Below are positions 14,093-22,328 of a DNA stretch of 64,000 bases, piece by piece. Position numbers and translations under genes: made by a program. The notes beneath the pieces are model-generated. The model searched no databases. It worked only from the letters and a program-made list of their open reading frames with translations, and was not told where the DNA came from. Positions within the stretch are counted from its first letter, which is position 1, and the number at the start of each line of letters is the position of its first letter. Source of the stretch: an uncultured Porphyromonadaceae bacterium (lineage in GTDB: Bacteria > Bacteroidota > Bacteroidia > Bacteroidales > Muribaculaceae); the NCBI GenBank assembly GCA_947175425.1, contig CAMWMR010000002.1, positions 1-64,000 of the forward strand. The letters run 5' to 3'.

Positions 14093-14100
14093 CAAAGTTA
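14093..14100 (-). promoter_or_regulatory. -7 box of the rsgA promoter
   Basis: On the minus strand the sequence is TAACTTTG, a full match to TAnnTTTG. The expected transcription start, about 5-8 nt downstream, falls on or next to the rsgA ATG at 14088. No good -33 element is seen. Confidence 0.5.
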
Positions 14101-14187
14101 CAAATAATTGTACAAACTTGTTCGGGCTTCGGGAAAAAAGCACATTTATTTGTTATTATTTCAAATGATGTACTAAACTCTCCGTGT

Positions 14188-14589
14188 ATGAAAAAGATTC
14201 TGATAATAGCATCAATGGCTTTTGCAGCCATTACTGCGGCGATTTCACTTCCCGCCTGCGCCGATCTCGGTATGGGAGTGGATGTATCTTCCGGAGGTGT
14301 TTCGCCATATTGGTATGGCAACGGCTGGCTCGGAAACACATATTACAATACTCCCGTTTGGAACTACGGACCTATCTACAAGCCTGTCCCACCACGTCCG
14401 CCGCTGATTGGCAACGGCCCCGGCTCAATAGTAACACCGACACCTCCCGCTCCTGCACCTGCACCACGCCCCCCGCAGCTTAACCCGGGAGGTAACAGAG
14501 TTCCTAATGTTGTAGGAGGCATACAGCGCCCCGGTAACGGCGGATTGCCTAACCCGTCGAATGTTCCTGTAGGACGTCCCTTAAGATAA
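14188..14589 (+). CDS. Small exported Pro/Gly-rich protein, unknown function
   Basis: This 133-residue protein begins with a clear signal peptide (MKKILIIASMAFAAITAAIS, then LPACADLG). Cleavage could be of the normal type or, with Cys24, of the lipoprotein type, although Pro at -2 is unusual for a lipobox. The mature part is rich in Pro, Gly and Asn: a Tyr/Trp/Asn segment (about 40-63) is followed by a disordered proline tract (KPVPPRPP, then PTPPAPAPAPRPP). There is no recognised domain. Its last 9 nt overlap the convergent sufS end. I do not recognise the family. Confidence 0.7.
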   Translation: MKKILIIASMAFAAITAAISLPACADLGMGVDVSSGGVSPYWYGNGWLGNTYYNTPVWNYGPIYKPVPPRPPLIGNGPGSIVTPTPPAPAPAPRPPQLNPGGNRVPNVVGGIQRPGNGGLPNPSNVPVGRPLR

Positions 14590-15795
14590 CATTGCAGCCA
14601 CTTTGTGCAGAGCCGCCACAAAGGCGTCCACTTCTTCGCGTGTGTTGTACATTGCGAAGGAGGCTCGCACCGTACCCTCTATACCGAGCGTTTCCATAAG
14701 CGGCTGGGCACAATGGTGTCCTGTGCGAACGGCAAAACCCATACGGTCGAGCAATACGCCCGTATCGTAGTGGTGTGCATTGCCAATGAGGAATGATACA
14801 ATTGCACTTTTGCCCGGAGCTGTTCCGAATATTCTCATTCCCGGAACTTTATTCATTGCTTCGGTTGCATATTCCAGCAAGTCTTCCTCATGGGCGGCAA
14901 TGGCTTCTATGCCAATATTGTCCATGTAGTCCATTGCCGTTTTAAAAGCTGACGCATCCACAAAATCCGGTGTGCCGGCCTCGAATTTATATGGCAGGTC
15001 GGCCCAGGTTGTTCCGCTGAAGCTCACATGACCAATCATCTCGCCTCCACCTTGATAAGGCGGCATAGCCTCAAGAAGTTCCTTGCGGCCGTAGAGAATA
15101 CCTATACCTGTGGGTCCGTACATTTTGTGCGACGAGAACGCATAGAAATCGGCTCCTATAGCTTGTACATCCACTTTCAGGTGTGGTACAGCCTGAGCGC
15201 CGTCCACGCACACCAAAGCGCCGTGAGAATGAGCATAGTCGCATATTTCTGCTACAGGATTCACCGTTCCGAGGACGTTGGAAATATGGCATACGGAAAC
15301 AAGGCGCGTTCTTTCGGAAAAGAGACTGCGGAATGTGTCCATGTCCAAAGCTCCGTCGGAATCAATGGGAACAACTTTTATAACTATTCCGCTACGTTGC
15401 TGCAACAGCTGCCATGGCACAATGTTTGAGTGGTGCTCCATGACGGTGAGAATAATCTCATCGCCGGCCTGCAGCAGCTGCCCGTAGGACGATGCCACAA
15501 GATTTATGGCCTCCGTCGTGCCGCGGGTAAAAATTATTTCCTCGTCGTGTGAGGCGTTTATAAATTCGCGCACACGCCGGCGGGTGTTCTCCATAGAGAG
15601 CGTCGCTTCCTGCGACAGACAGTGTACTCCACGGTGTACATTGGCCTTTTGGGTGTAGTACATCCGTGTAATGTCGTCCACAACACAGCGCGGTGTCTGC
15701 GATGTTGCCGTGTTGTCGAAATATACAAGCGGTTTGCCGTATACGTGACGGTCGAGGATAGGAAAATCCTTGCGGATAGCTTCTGCGTTTAACAT
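14581..15795 (-). CDS. sufS: Cysteine desulfurase SufS
   Basis: This 404-residue PLP enzyme takes sulfur from cysteine for Fe-S assembly. The PLP lysine lies in FSSHKMYGPTGIG, and the persulfide cysteine lies in RTGHHCAQPLM near the C-terminus, the group II (SufS) signature. The ATG at 15795 is preferred; a TTG four codons upstream would overlap the sufD stop. It is the last gene of cvpA-sufB-sufC-sufD-sufS. No SufE or SufU partner is encoded in this window. Confidence 0.96.
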   Translation of the reverse strand: MLNAEAIRKDFPILDRHVYGKPLVYFDNTATSQTPRCVVDDITRMYYTQKANVHRGVHCLSQEATLSMENTRRRVREFINASHDEEIIFTRGTTEAINLVASSYGQLLQAGDEIILTVMEHHSNIVPWQLLQQRSGIVIKVVPIDSDGALDMDTFRSLFSERTRLVSVCHISNVLGTVNPVAEICDYAHSHGALVCVDGAQAVPHLKVDVQAIGADFYAFSSHKMYGPTGIGILYGRKELLEAMPPYQGGGEMIGHVSFSGTTWADLPYKFEAGTPDFVDASAFKTAMDYMDNIGIEAIAAHEEDLLEYATEAMNKVPGMRIFGTAPGKSAIVSFLIGNAHHYDTGVLLDRMGFAVRTGHHCAQPLMETLGIEGTVRASFAMYNTREEVDAFVAALHKVAAMLS

Positions 15796-15803
15796 TATGG
15801 CAA

Positions 15804-17150
15804 TCAATTAGCGCCGCGACAGCTTGTTGCGCAAGTCTCGCAGCTTCCGGCTGCACCGGATAGCCGCTTTTCCACAAGGATGTGGAGGCGCTGGCGTAAA
15901 ACTTCAAAACTTATGTTGTCCACAACATCGGCCATAAATGCCTGAGTGAGCATGCGGCGGGCTTCGTCGGCAGGTATGCCGCGGGTTTGCATGTAGAACA
16001 TTGCGCGTTCATCGAGTTGTCCTGTTGTGGCTCCATGGCTGCACTTAACCTCGTCGCAGTAAATTTCGAGTTGCGGCGATGTCTGCATGCGCGCTTTTTC
16101 CGATACAATGATGTTGCGGTTTGTCTGCGCTGCATCGGTGTGTTCGGCGCCTTCTTCCACAATGATTTTTCCGCCGAAGAAACCGCGGGCTTCATCGTAG
16201 AGCGCGTTTTTGAAAATCTGGCGGCTGTTTCCGTGGCGGCAATTGTGACGCAGTGTAACGCGGGTGTCGAGCATTTGTTTGTCGGCGCAAATGCCCAGTC
16301 CGCTCAGGTTTGCATCGGCTCCGTCGCCTTCCAGATTGACGATGAATTCGTTGCGGGAAACACCTCCGTGAAGGAAATTGGAGTTGAGCACCAACCGTGC
16401 GTCTTTGTGAATATCGGCAAAAACGGTGTTCACGCGGTTTGTTGCCGCTCCGCTTTCTTCAATATCATACAGTTCCACTTGTGCGCCGGCCTTAGCCACT
16501 ATCTGTACAACCTGCGAGTTAAGATGTTGAACATCACTATTCTGAGTATGGTCGCACAGGAGTACACGCACGCGGGAATTTTCCTCGGCAACTATGAGAA
16601 CCCGCCTTGGAGTGAGCATGGCAACGGGACTGCTGAATATATTTACAATCTGCACCGGTTTTTCAATGTCAATACCCCGGTCCACATGTATATAAACGCC
16701 GTCGTGAGCCATGAGGCTGTTTGCGAGTACTTCCGGGTATGCCGGTTTTATGCTTTCAAAGAGGTATGCGGCGGCTTCTTCGGGCAAATCGTCACGCAAG
16801 GATTTCACTTGCATTCCCTCGGGCATGTTTTTTGAGAGAGAATCGGTTGCGTGGAAAATATCGTTAGCCACAACCACAAGCAGGCTGTTGAGCTGCGGGA
16901 CACCGCATCGGAACGATGCCGCAATATCCGCCGGAATGTCAACGCGGTTGATGTTGACACCATAATCGGGAGCGAACATTGCCGCGAGGCGAGTCTCGTA
17001 GGGTTCGGTGGCGTTAGCTTTGTAATTCTCTATGGCTGCGGGCATGGCATCGGCGGCCAACCGGTTCAGTCGGGCCAAGGCACCTGTGGTACTGCACTTC
17101 GACGCGCGGTACAACTCCAGGTACTGTCCTAAAGCTTGCGTAAGTTTCAT
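15804..17150 (-). CDS. sufD: Fe-S cluster assembly protein SufD
   Basis: This 448-residue member of the SufB/SufD family has a right-handed beta-helix core. Its C-terminal stretch GATTGQLDERAMFYMQTRGI with DEARRMLTQAFMADV is typical. With SufB and SufC it forms the scaffold complex on which Fe-S clusters are built. Its start overlaps the sufC stop by 4 nt (17147-17150), indicating translational coupling. Confidence 0.96.
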   Translation of the reverse strand: MKLTQALGQYLELYRASKCSTTGALARLNRLAADAMPAAIENYKANATEPYETRLAAMFAPDYGVNINRVDIPADIAASFRCGVPQLNSLLVVVANDIFHATDSLSKNMPEGMQVKSLRDDLPEEAAAYLFESIKPAYPEVLANSLMAHDGVYIHVDRGIDIEKPVQIVNIFSSPVAMLTPRRVLIVAEENSRVRVLLCDHTQNSDVQHLNSQVVQIVAKAGAQVELYDIEESGAATNRVNTVFADIHKDARLVLNSNFLHGGVSRNEFIVNLEGDGADANLSGLGICADKQMLDTRVTLRHNCRHGNSRQIFKNALYDEARGFFGGKIIVEEGAEHTDAAQTNRNIIVSEKARMQTSPQLEIYCDEVKCSHGATTGQLDERAMFYMQTRGIPADEARRMLTQAFMADVVDNISFEVLRQRLHILVEKRLSGAAGSCETCATSCRGAN

Positions 17151-17914
17151 TCTCCGTCAACCTCCTGTTTAATCCAGTCGTAACCCTTTTCTTCCAGTTC
17201 GAGAGCGAGTTCGGGACCGCCCGAGTGAACAATACGGCCTTTGTACAGAATGTGTACAAAATCGGGTTTTATGTAATCGAGCAATCGCTGGTAGTGGGTA
17301 ATTACAATAGTAGCGTTGTTTTGGTTGCGCAGGCGGTTTACGCCTCCTGCCACAATGCGCAGAGCGTCGATGTCGAGGCCGCTGTCGGTTTCATCAAGAA
17401 TGGACAGTTTAGGCTCGAGCACGGCCATTTGGAAAATTTCGTTACGTTTTTTCTCACCGCCCGAAAAACCTTCGTTCACCGAGCGTGAGGCAAGTTTGTT
17501 GTCCAGTTCCACCACGGCACGTTTCTGTCGCATGAGTTTGAGGAAGTCGGCGGCACTCATTGGCGCTTCTCCAAGATACTTACGCTTTGCGTTAACGGCG
17601 GCACGCATGAAATTCACCATTGTAACGCCCGGAATTTCAACGGGATACTGGAATGAAAGGAAAAGGCCCTCGTGGGAGCGATCCTCGGGAGAGAGTGCCA
17701 GCAGGTCGGTATCGCCGAGGAATGCGCTGCCGGATGTTACGGTAAATCGCGGGTCGCCGGCGAGTACGCCCGAGAAAGTACTTTTACCCGAGCCGTTGGG
17801 TCCCATAATGGCATGTACTTCGCCGGGACGGATTGTAAGATTAACACCTCGGAGAATTTCCTTGCCGTCGATACCGGCGTGCAAGTCTTTAACTTTCAAT
17901 AGTTCTTCGCTCAT
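17147..17914 (-). CDS. sufC: Fe-S cluster assembly ATPase SufC
   Basis: This 255-residue ABC-type ATPase has Walker A GPNGSGKST, a signature motif appearing as SGGEKKRNE, and Walker B LSILDETDSGLDIDAL. It has no membrane domain. It drives shape changes in the SufBCD scaffold rather than transport. It lies 25 nt after sufB and overlaps sufD. Confidence 0.98.
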   Translation of the reverse strand: MSEELLKVKDLHAGIDGKEILRGVNLTIRPGEVHAIMGPNGSGKSTFSGVLAGDPRFTVTSGSAFLGDTDLLALSPEDRSHEGLFLSFQYPVEIPGVTMVNFMRAAVNAKRKYLGEAPMSAADFLKLMRQKRAVVELDNKLASRSVNEGFSGGEKKRNEIFQMAVLEPKLSILDETDSGLDIDALRIVAGGVNRLRNQNNATIVITHYQRLLDYIKPDFVHILYKGRIVHSGGPELALELEEKGYDWIKQEVDGE

Positions 17915-17939
17915 GTCGTATATTTTTTAGCGGCGGATA

Positions 17940-19409
17940 TCAACCCACCGAGCCTTCCAAAGTAATTTCAAGTAATTTTTGTGCTTCAACGGCAAATTCC
18001 ATGGGAAGTTTGTTCATCACTTCCTTGGCGTAGCCGTTTACAATCAGAGCAACTGCCTCCTCTGTGGGAATGCCGCGCTGATTGCAATAAAATATCTGTT
18101 CTTCCGATATTTTCGAGGTAGTTGCCTCATGTTCCACTACAGCCGTGTTGTTGGCCACGTCGATTTCGGGGAACGTGTGGGCTCCGCAATGCGAGCCGAG
18201 CAAAAGCGAGTCGCACTGCGTGTAGTTTCGCACGTCGGCCGCTCCGGGAGCTACTTTCACCAGCCCTCGGTAGCTGTTTTCGCTACGTCCTGCCGATATG
18301 CCCTTTGAAACGATTGTGGAACGGCTGCGCGAGCCTATGTGAATCATTTTGGTTCCGGTATCGGCCTGTTGCATGTTGTTTGTAACGGCAACCGAATAAA
18401 ATTCACCTACCGAACCTTCTCCGGCAAGAATGCACGAGGGATATTTCCATGTTATAGCCGAACCGGTTTCAACCTGTGTCCAGCTGAGTTTGGAGTAATC
18501 GCCGCGGCATAATCCGCGCTTGGTAACGAAGTTGTATACGCCACCGCGTCCTTCGGCATCGCCGGCATACCAGTTCTGTACAGTCGAGTACTTCACTTCG
18601 GCGCGTTCTTCCACAATAATCTCCACAATGGCTGCGTGGAGCTGGTTTTCATCGCGCATGGGAGCCGTACAGCCTTCGAGATAAGATACATAACTTTCGT
18701 CATCGGCAACAATGAGGGTGCGTTCGAACTGTCCTGTTCCGGCAGCATTTATGCGGAAATATGTGGACAGCTCCATGGGGCAGCGCACTCCTTTTGGAAT
18801 GTAGACGAATGAACCGTCGGAGAAAACCGCCGAGTTGAGGGCCGCATAGAAATTGTCGCGATAGCTCACCACTTTTCCAAGATATTTGCGAACGAGTTCG
18901 GGATACTCCTTAACGGCTTCGCTGAAGGAGCAGAAAATAATTCCCATTTCGGCAAGGCGCTCGCGATGAGTGGTTTTAACCGAAACCGAGTCCATAACCG
19001 CATCAACAGCCATTCCTGAAAGAGCTTTCTGCTCGTGCAAGGGTATGCCGAGGCGGTTGAAAGTATCCAGCAGCTGAGGATCCACCTCGTCGAGGCTTTC
19101 GGGAGCTTTTTTGCGGCGCGGTGCGGCATAGTAGCTTATGGCCTGAAAATCGATAGGCGGTATGCGCAAGTGCGCCCATTCGGGGGGCGTGAGCGTACAC
19201 CAGTAGCGGTAGGCTTTGAGACGAAACTCCAACAGCCATTCCGGTTCGCCTTTTAATTCGCTGATACGCCGTACGGTATCTTCCGACAAACCGGCGGCGA
19301 TAATATCGGTGTCGATTTCGGATGTGAATCCGTACTTATATTCTCCCGATGTAGCGCGGTTTATTATGTCGCAACCTTCGGGTTTGTTTTGTTCTTGATT
19401 CGAGTTCAT
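17940..19409 (-). CDS. sufB: Fe-S cluster assembly protein SufB
   Basis: This 489-residue scaffold subunit starts at [12 protein letters not shown] (ATG at 19409). An in-frame start at 19517 is rejected because it would run back through the cvpA stop region and adds no family sequence. The C-terminal [20 protein letters not shown] segment, which carries scaffold residues in the family, is intact. It is 40 nt downstream of cvpA. Confidence 0.97.
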   Translation of the reverse strand: MNSNQEQNKPEGCDIINRATSGEYKYGFTSEIDTDIIAAGLSEDTVRRISELKGEPEWLLEFRLKAYRYWCTLTPPEWAHLRIPPIDFQAISYYAAPRRKKAPESLDEVDPQLLDTFNRLGIPLHEQKALSGMAVDAVMDSVSVKTTHRERLAEMGIIFCSFSEAVKEYPELVRKYLGKVVSYRDNFYAALNSAVFSDGSFVYIPKGVRCPMELSTYFRINAAGTGQFERTLIVADDESYVSYLEGCTAPMRDENQLHAAIVEIIVEERAEVKYSTVQNWYAGDAEGRGGVYNFVTKRGLCRGDYSKLSWTQVETGSAITWKYPSCILAGEGSVGEFYSVAVTNNMQQADTGTKMIHIGSRSRSTIVSKGISAGRSENSYRGLVKVAPGAADVRNYTQCDSLLLGSHCGAHTFPEIDVANNTAVVEHEATTSKISEEQIFYCNQRGIPTEEAVALIVNGYAKEVMNKLPMEFAVEAQKLLEITLEGSVG

Positions 19410-19449
19410 TGTAATTGATTCCTTTACGGTCAACAATTTTGCGGGGTGT

Positions 19450-19923
19450 TCAGTTGGCGATAAATCCCAAAAGTTTGGGCGCGGCTTTGAGTACCACTGT
19501 TCTCCAGGGTTTTCCATTTACTTCAAAACGAGAAGTATCGTCGGGGCATATCCCCAGATATACATTAAGCAAAAGCGACAGAATTACCGTCCATAGGCCG
19601 AGGCGAAATATGCCGCCGGCAAAACGGTCGATACCGCCGAGCATAAGCGCCGATATCACTTTGTGTATCAGCTTGGCAATAAGGGTAATGCCTATGAAAA
19701 CGAGGAGGAAAAGCGCTGCATAGCAGGCGGCAGTGAGCAGAGCATGGTGGTCGGAGTGAGGACTCACCAGCTCATTGACCACGCTGACACCGAAAATGCG
19801 ACATGCAAGCACACCGCATATAAGGCCGATGAATGTACCGAGCTGACGGATAAGCCCTCGCATGGCACCGGTAACAAGGGCAATAAGACCTATTGCCAGA
19901 AGTATGAAATCGAGTGCGGTCAT
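19450..19923 (-). CDS. CvpA family membrane protein
   Basis: This 157-residue protein has four hydrophobic helices, beginning [20 protein letters not shown] with [19 protein letters not shown]. This is the CvpA pattern; the family is needed for colicin V production in E. coli and has a general, poorly known envelope role. It is the first gene of the apparent cvpA-sufBCDS run, and any link to Fe-S assembly is only positional. Confidence 0.9.
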   Translation of the reverse strand: MTALDFILLAIGLIALVTGAMRGLIRQLGTFIGLICGVLACRIFGVSVVNELVSPHSDHHALLTAACYAALFLLVFIGITLIAKLIHKVISALMLGGIDRFAGGIFRLGLWTVILSLLLNVYLGICPDDTSRFEVNGKPWRTVVLKAAPKLLGFIAN

Positions 19924-19942
19924 CTGCTTAATGTTTCACTTG

Positions 19943-19950
19943 CAAAATTA
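19943..19950 (-). promoter_or_regulatory. -7 box upstream of cvpA-suf
   Basis: On the minus strand the sequence is TAATTTTG, a full TAnnTTTG match 19 nt before the cvpA ATG. No clear TTTG lies 19-21 nt further upstream. It is the likely promoter of the cvpA-sufBCDS run. Confidence 0.45.
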
Positions 19951-20053
19951 CGAAATTCCGCTAATATATCGGCAGTACTAAGCTTACAAAATGTAAGTAG
20001 GGCATTGTCAATACCTTGTTTGAATTAAGTTTGCACCGCTTATCCAAATTTTT

Positions 20054-20084
20054 TTTGTTTTATGGGTTTTATTGTGTAATTTTG
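20054..20084 (+). promoter_or_regulatory. Sigma-70 type promoter of the outer-membrane protein gene
   Basis: TTTG at 20054-20057, 19 nt, then TAATTTTG at 20077-20084 is a full match in both boxes with ideal Bacteroidota spacing. It gives a 5' leader of roughly 50 nt before the ATG at 20143. Confidence 0.7.
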
Positions 20085-20142
20085 TCAAAATCTCTAAAGA
20101 GTATTCCCGTTTCAACACGAGTAACCAATTATAAATCTGAAT

Positions 20143-20781
20143 ATGAAATCACTAAAAGCTCTTTTGCTGGCCTGTGCCGCAATGCTGGTTGTGGCTGTTC
20201 CTGCCTCCGCCCAGTTCCGTATCGGTCCCCGTATCGGTACTGAAGTAAACTCCATGCGTCTGAACAAAGAAGTTTTCGACAATGAAAACCGCGCAGGCTT
20301 TACCGGCGGTGTAATGTGCGAGTTTACCGTGCCCGTTATCAATCTCGGTTTCGACCTTTCGGTAATGTATGTGCACCGAGTGAATCAGAACACATATATC
20401 AGCGACAATACTCAGGATAACAGCGAATTGATAAATTCGTCCGCTTTCAAAAAACGCGATTATATTGAAATTCCTCTTAACCTCAAATACAAAATCGGTC
20501 TGCCCGTTGTAGGCAAAATCATTTCGCCCTACATTTTCACCGGTCCCAGCTTCTCTATCCTCGCTTCCAAGCGCGAAATCACCAATGCCTACCGCAACAA
20601 AGCATTCGACGTAGCATGGAACGTGGGTGTTGGTCTGGAACTTGTTTCGCACCTTCAGATTGGCGCTTCCTACGGTTTCGGCATGAACAAAACAGTGGAA
20701 TGGATAGGTCAGGGCGTGCAGGCTAATCCCATTGACGGCAAAAACAACTATTGGACCATCACAGCCGCATGGCTCTTCTGA
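20143..20781 (+). CDS. Outer-membrane beta-barrel protein (PorT-like family)
   Basis: This 212-residue protein has a signal peptide (KALLLACAAMLVVAVPASA, cut about residue 25) and a mature part of alternating amphipathic strands. It runs from RIGPRIGTEVNSMRLNKE to a terminal aromatic strand ending TAAWLF, as in small porin-like barrels of Bacteroidota. The role is not known; the PorT family includes type IX secretion parts, but this is too general a match to claim that. It has a strong promoter and is 30 nt ahead of nagB. Confidence 0.8.
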   Translation: MKSLKALLLACAAMLVVAVPASAQFRIGPRIGTEVNSMRLNKEVFDNENRAGFTGGVMCEFTVPVINLGFDLSVMYVHRVNQNTYISDNTQDNSELINSSAFKKRDYIEIPLNLKYKIGLPVVGKIISPYIFTGPSFSILASKREITNAYRNKAFDVAWNVGVGLELVSHLQIGASYGFGMNKTVEWIGQGVQANPIDGKNNYWTITAAWLF

Positions 20782-20811
20782 TGAGTCCGTTACAATTTCT
20801 ATATTACAATC

Positions 20812-21621
20812 ATGAGACTTATAATCGAACCCGATTACAATGACGTATCGGCGTGGGCTGCCAACTATGTTGCCGGTCGTATCAACGCCGCCGCTCCCAC
20901 TGCGGAAAAGCCTTTTGTACTTGGCTGTCCCACCGGCAGCAGTCCTTTAGGCATGTACCGCAAGCTTATCGAACTCTACAAGGAAGGCAAAGTATCGTTC
21001 AAAAATGTTGTTACTTTCAACATGGACGAGTATGTAGGCCTCCCCGAAGAGCACGAGCAGAGCTATCACAGCTTTATGTGGAACAACTTCTTCAGCCACA
21101 TCGACATACCCCGCGAAAATGTTAATATTCTCGACGGCAATGCTGCCGACCTTGAGGCCGAATGCAAACGTTTCGAGGACAAAATAGCATCCTACGGAGG
21201 TATCGACCTGTTCATGGGCGGCGTAGGTCCCGACGGCCACATCGCTTTCAACGAACCCGGTTCTTCGCTCACTTCCCGCACACGTATCAAAACCCTTACT
21301 CAGGATACTATCATCGCCAACTCGCGTTTCTTCGAGGGCAATGTTAATCTTGTTCCCAAAACCGCTCTTACTGTGGGCGTCGGCACAATTATGGCTGCCC
21401 GCTCGGTAATGCTTATCGTAAACGGCCACAACAAGGCTACAGCACTTCACCACGGCGTAGAGGGCGGCATTACACAGATGTGGACAATTTCCGCGCTTCA
21501 GATGCACCCCAAGGCAATTATCGTTGCCGACGAAGACGCTTGCGCCGAACTTAAAGTAGGTACTTACCGCTACTTCAAGGATATAGAGGCTGCAAACATT
21601 GCGCCTGAGTCACAACTCTGA
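20812..21621 (+). CDS. nagB: Glucosamine-6-phosphate deaminase
   Basis: This 269-residue enzyme turns glucosamine 6-phosphate into fructose 6-phosphate and ammonia, feeding amino sugars such as mucin GlcNAc into glycolysis. The family motifs NMDEYVGLP and [13 protein letters not shown] (with the catalytic Asp and His) are present, and the length is that of the hexameric allosteric type. It lies 30 nt after the barrel protein gene and probably shares its transcript. A terminator follows. Confidence 0.97.
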   Translation: MRLIIEPDYNDVSAWAANYVAGRINAAAPTAEKPFVLGCPTGSSPLGMYRKLIELYKEGKVSFKNVVTFNMDEYVGLPEEHEQSYHSFMWNNFFSHIDIPRENVNILDGNAADLEAECKRFEDKIASYGGIDLFMGGVGPDGHIAFNEPGSSLTSRTRIKTLTQDTIIANSRFFEGNVNLVPKTALTVGVGTIMAARSVMLIVNGHNKATALHHGVEGGITQMWTISALQMHPKAIIVADEDACAELKVGTYRYFKDIEAANIAPESQL

Positions 21622-21638
21622 TAAATAATTAAACACAG

Positions 21639-21675
21639 CACCCGGGCATCGATGAAAATCATGCCCGGGTGTTTT
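21639..21675 (+). terminator. Terminator after nagB
   Basis: A perfect 11-bp stem is formed by CACCCGGGCAT (21639-21649) and ATGCCCGGGTG (21661-21671), followed by TTTTC. It ends just before the ogt start at 21685. Confidence 0.85.
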
Positions 21676-21684
21676 CATATAACC

Positions 21685-22203
21685 ATGAAACTTACGGCAG
21701 CTATATATTCCACAGCATTTTCAAACTTATGTGAGCATGATATTGTACTGTCCTCCAACGGCGAGTCCCTGTGCATGTGCGAATGGAATATTCCCGAGCG
21801 GATTCAAGCGTCTGTCAGGCGTCTGGACGCCACACTTGAGTATGGCAACGATGATATTCTTAAATCGGCTGCCGCTCAGCTTGACGAATACTTTACGGGG
21901 CGGCGCAAAATTTTTACACTGCCTTTGATGATTGTCGGAAGCCCGTTTATGAAAAGAGTGTGGGACGCCTGTTCTTCTGTGCCTTACGGCTCAACGGCAA
22001 CTTATTCCGATATATCCCGAACCTTGGGAATGAAAATGGCAGCAAGGGCTGTGGGCAACGCATTGGGAGCAAACAGCCTGTCGCTGTTTATTCCTTGTCA
22101 TAGAATAGTTGCAGCTTCAGGTTCCGGTAATTATGCAGGAGGTTCCGATACCAAATTGCAGCTCTTGAACTTTGAAAATTCTCACCATTATGATTTGTCC
22201 TAA
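21685..22203 (+). CDS. ogt: Methylated-DNA-protein cysteine methyltransferase
   Basis: This 172-residue single-use repair protein transfers the methyl group of O6-methylguanine to its own cysteine. The active site IPCHRIV (residues about 140-146) and the GYAGG-like NYAGGSDTKLQLL stretch are present, as is the helix-turn-helix part with YGSTATYSDISRTLG. The start at 21685 is chosen because an upstream ATG (21652) lies inside the nagB terminator. It has no Ada transcription-factor domain. Confidence 0.93.
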   Translation: MKLTAAIYSTAFSNLCEHDIVLSSNGESLCMCEWNIPERIQASVRRLDATLEYGNDDILKSAAAQLDEYFTGRRKIFTLPLMIVGSPFMKRVWDACSSVPYGSTATYSDISRTLGMKMAARAVGNALGANSLSLFIPCHRIVAASGSGNYAGGSDTKLQLLNFENSHHYDLS

Positions 22204-22267
22204 CGGCTACACTGATATGTCCGACCGAACCAACTCCTACACCGGTATCTGACATTTTTTACTACAC

Positions 22268-22301
22268 AAAAACCGCGCCTTGTTTCCAAAGCGCGGTTTT
22301 T
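22268..22301. terminator. Bidirectional terminator between ogt and secA
   Basis: AAAAACCGCGC (22268-22278) pairs with GCGCGGTTTTT (22291-22301). A and T runs on both sides let it serve the convergent ogt (+) and secA (-) transcripts. Confidence 0.85.
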
Positions 22302-22328
22302 ACATGTATTCCGTTCTATAGCCGTGTA

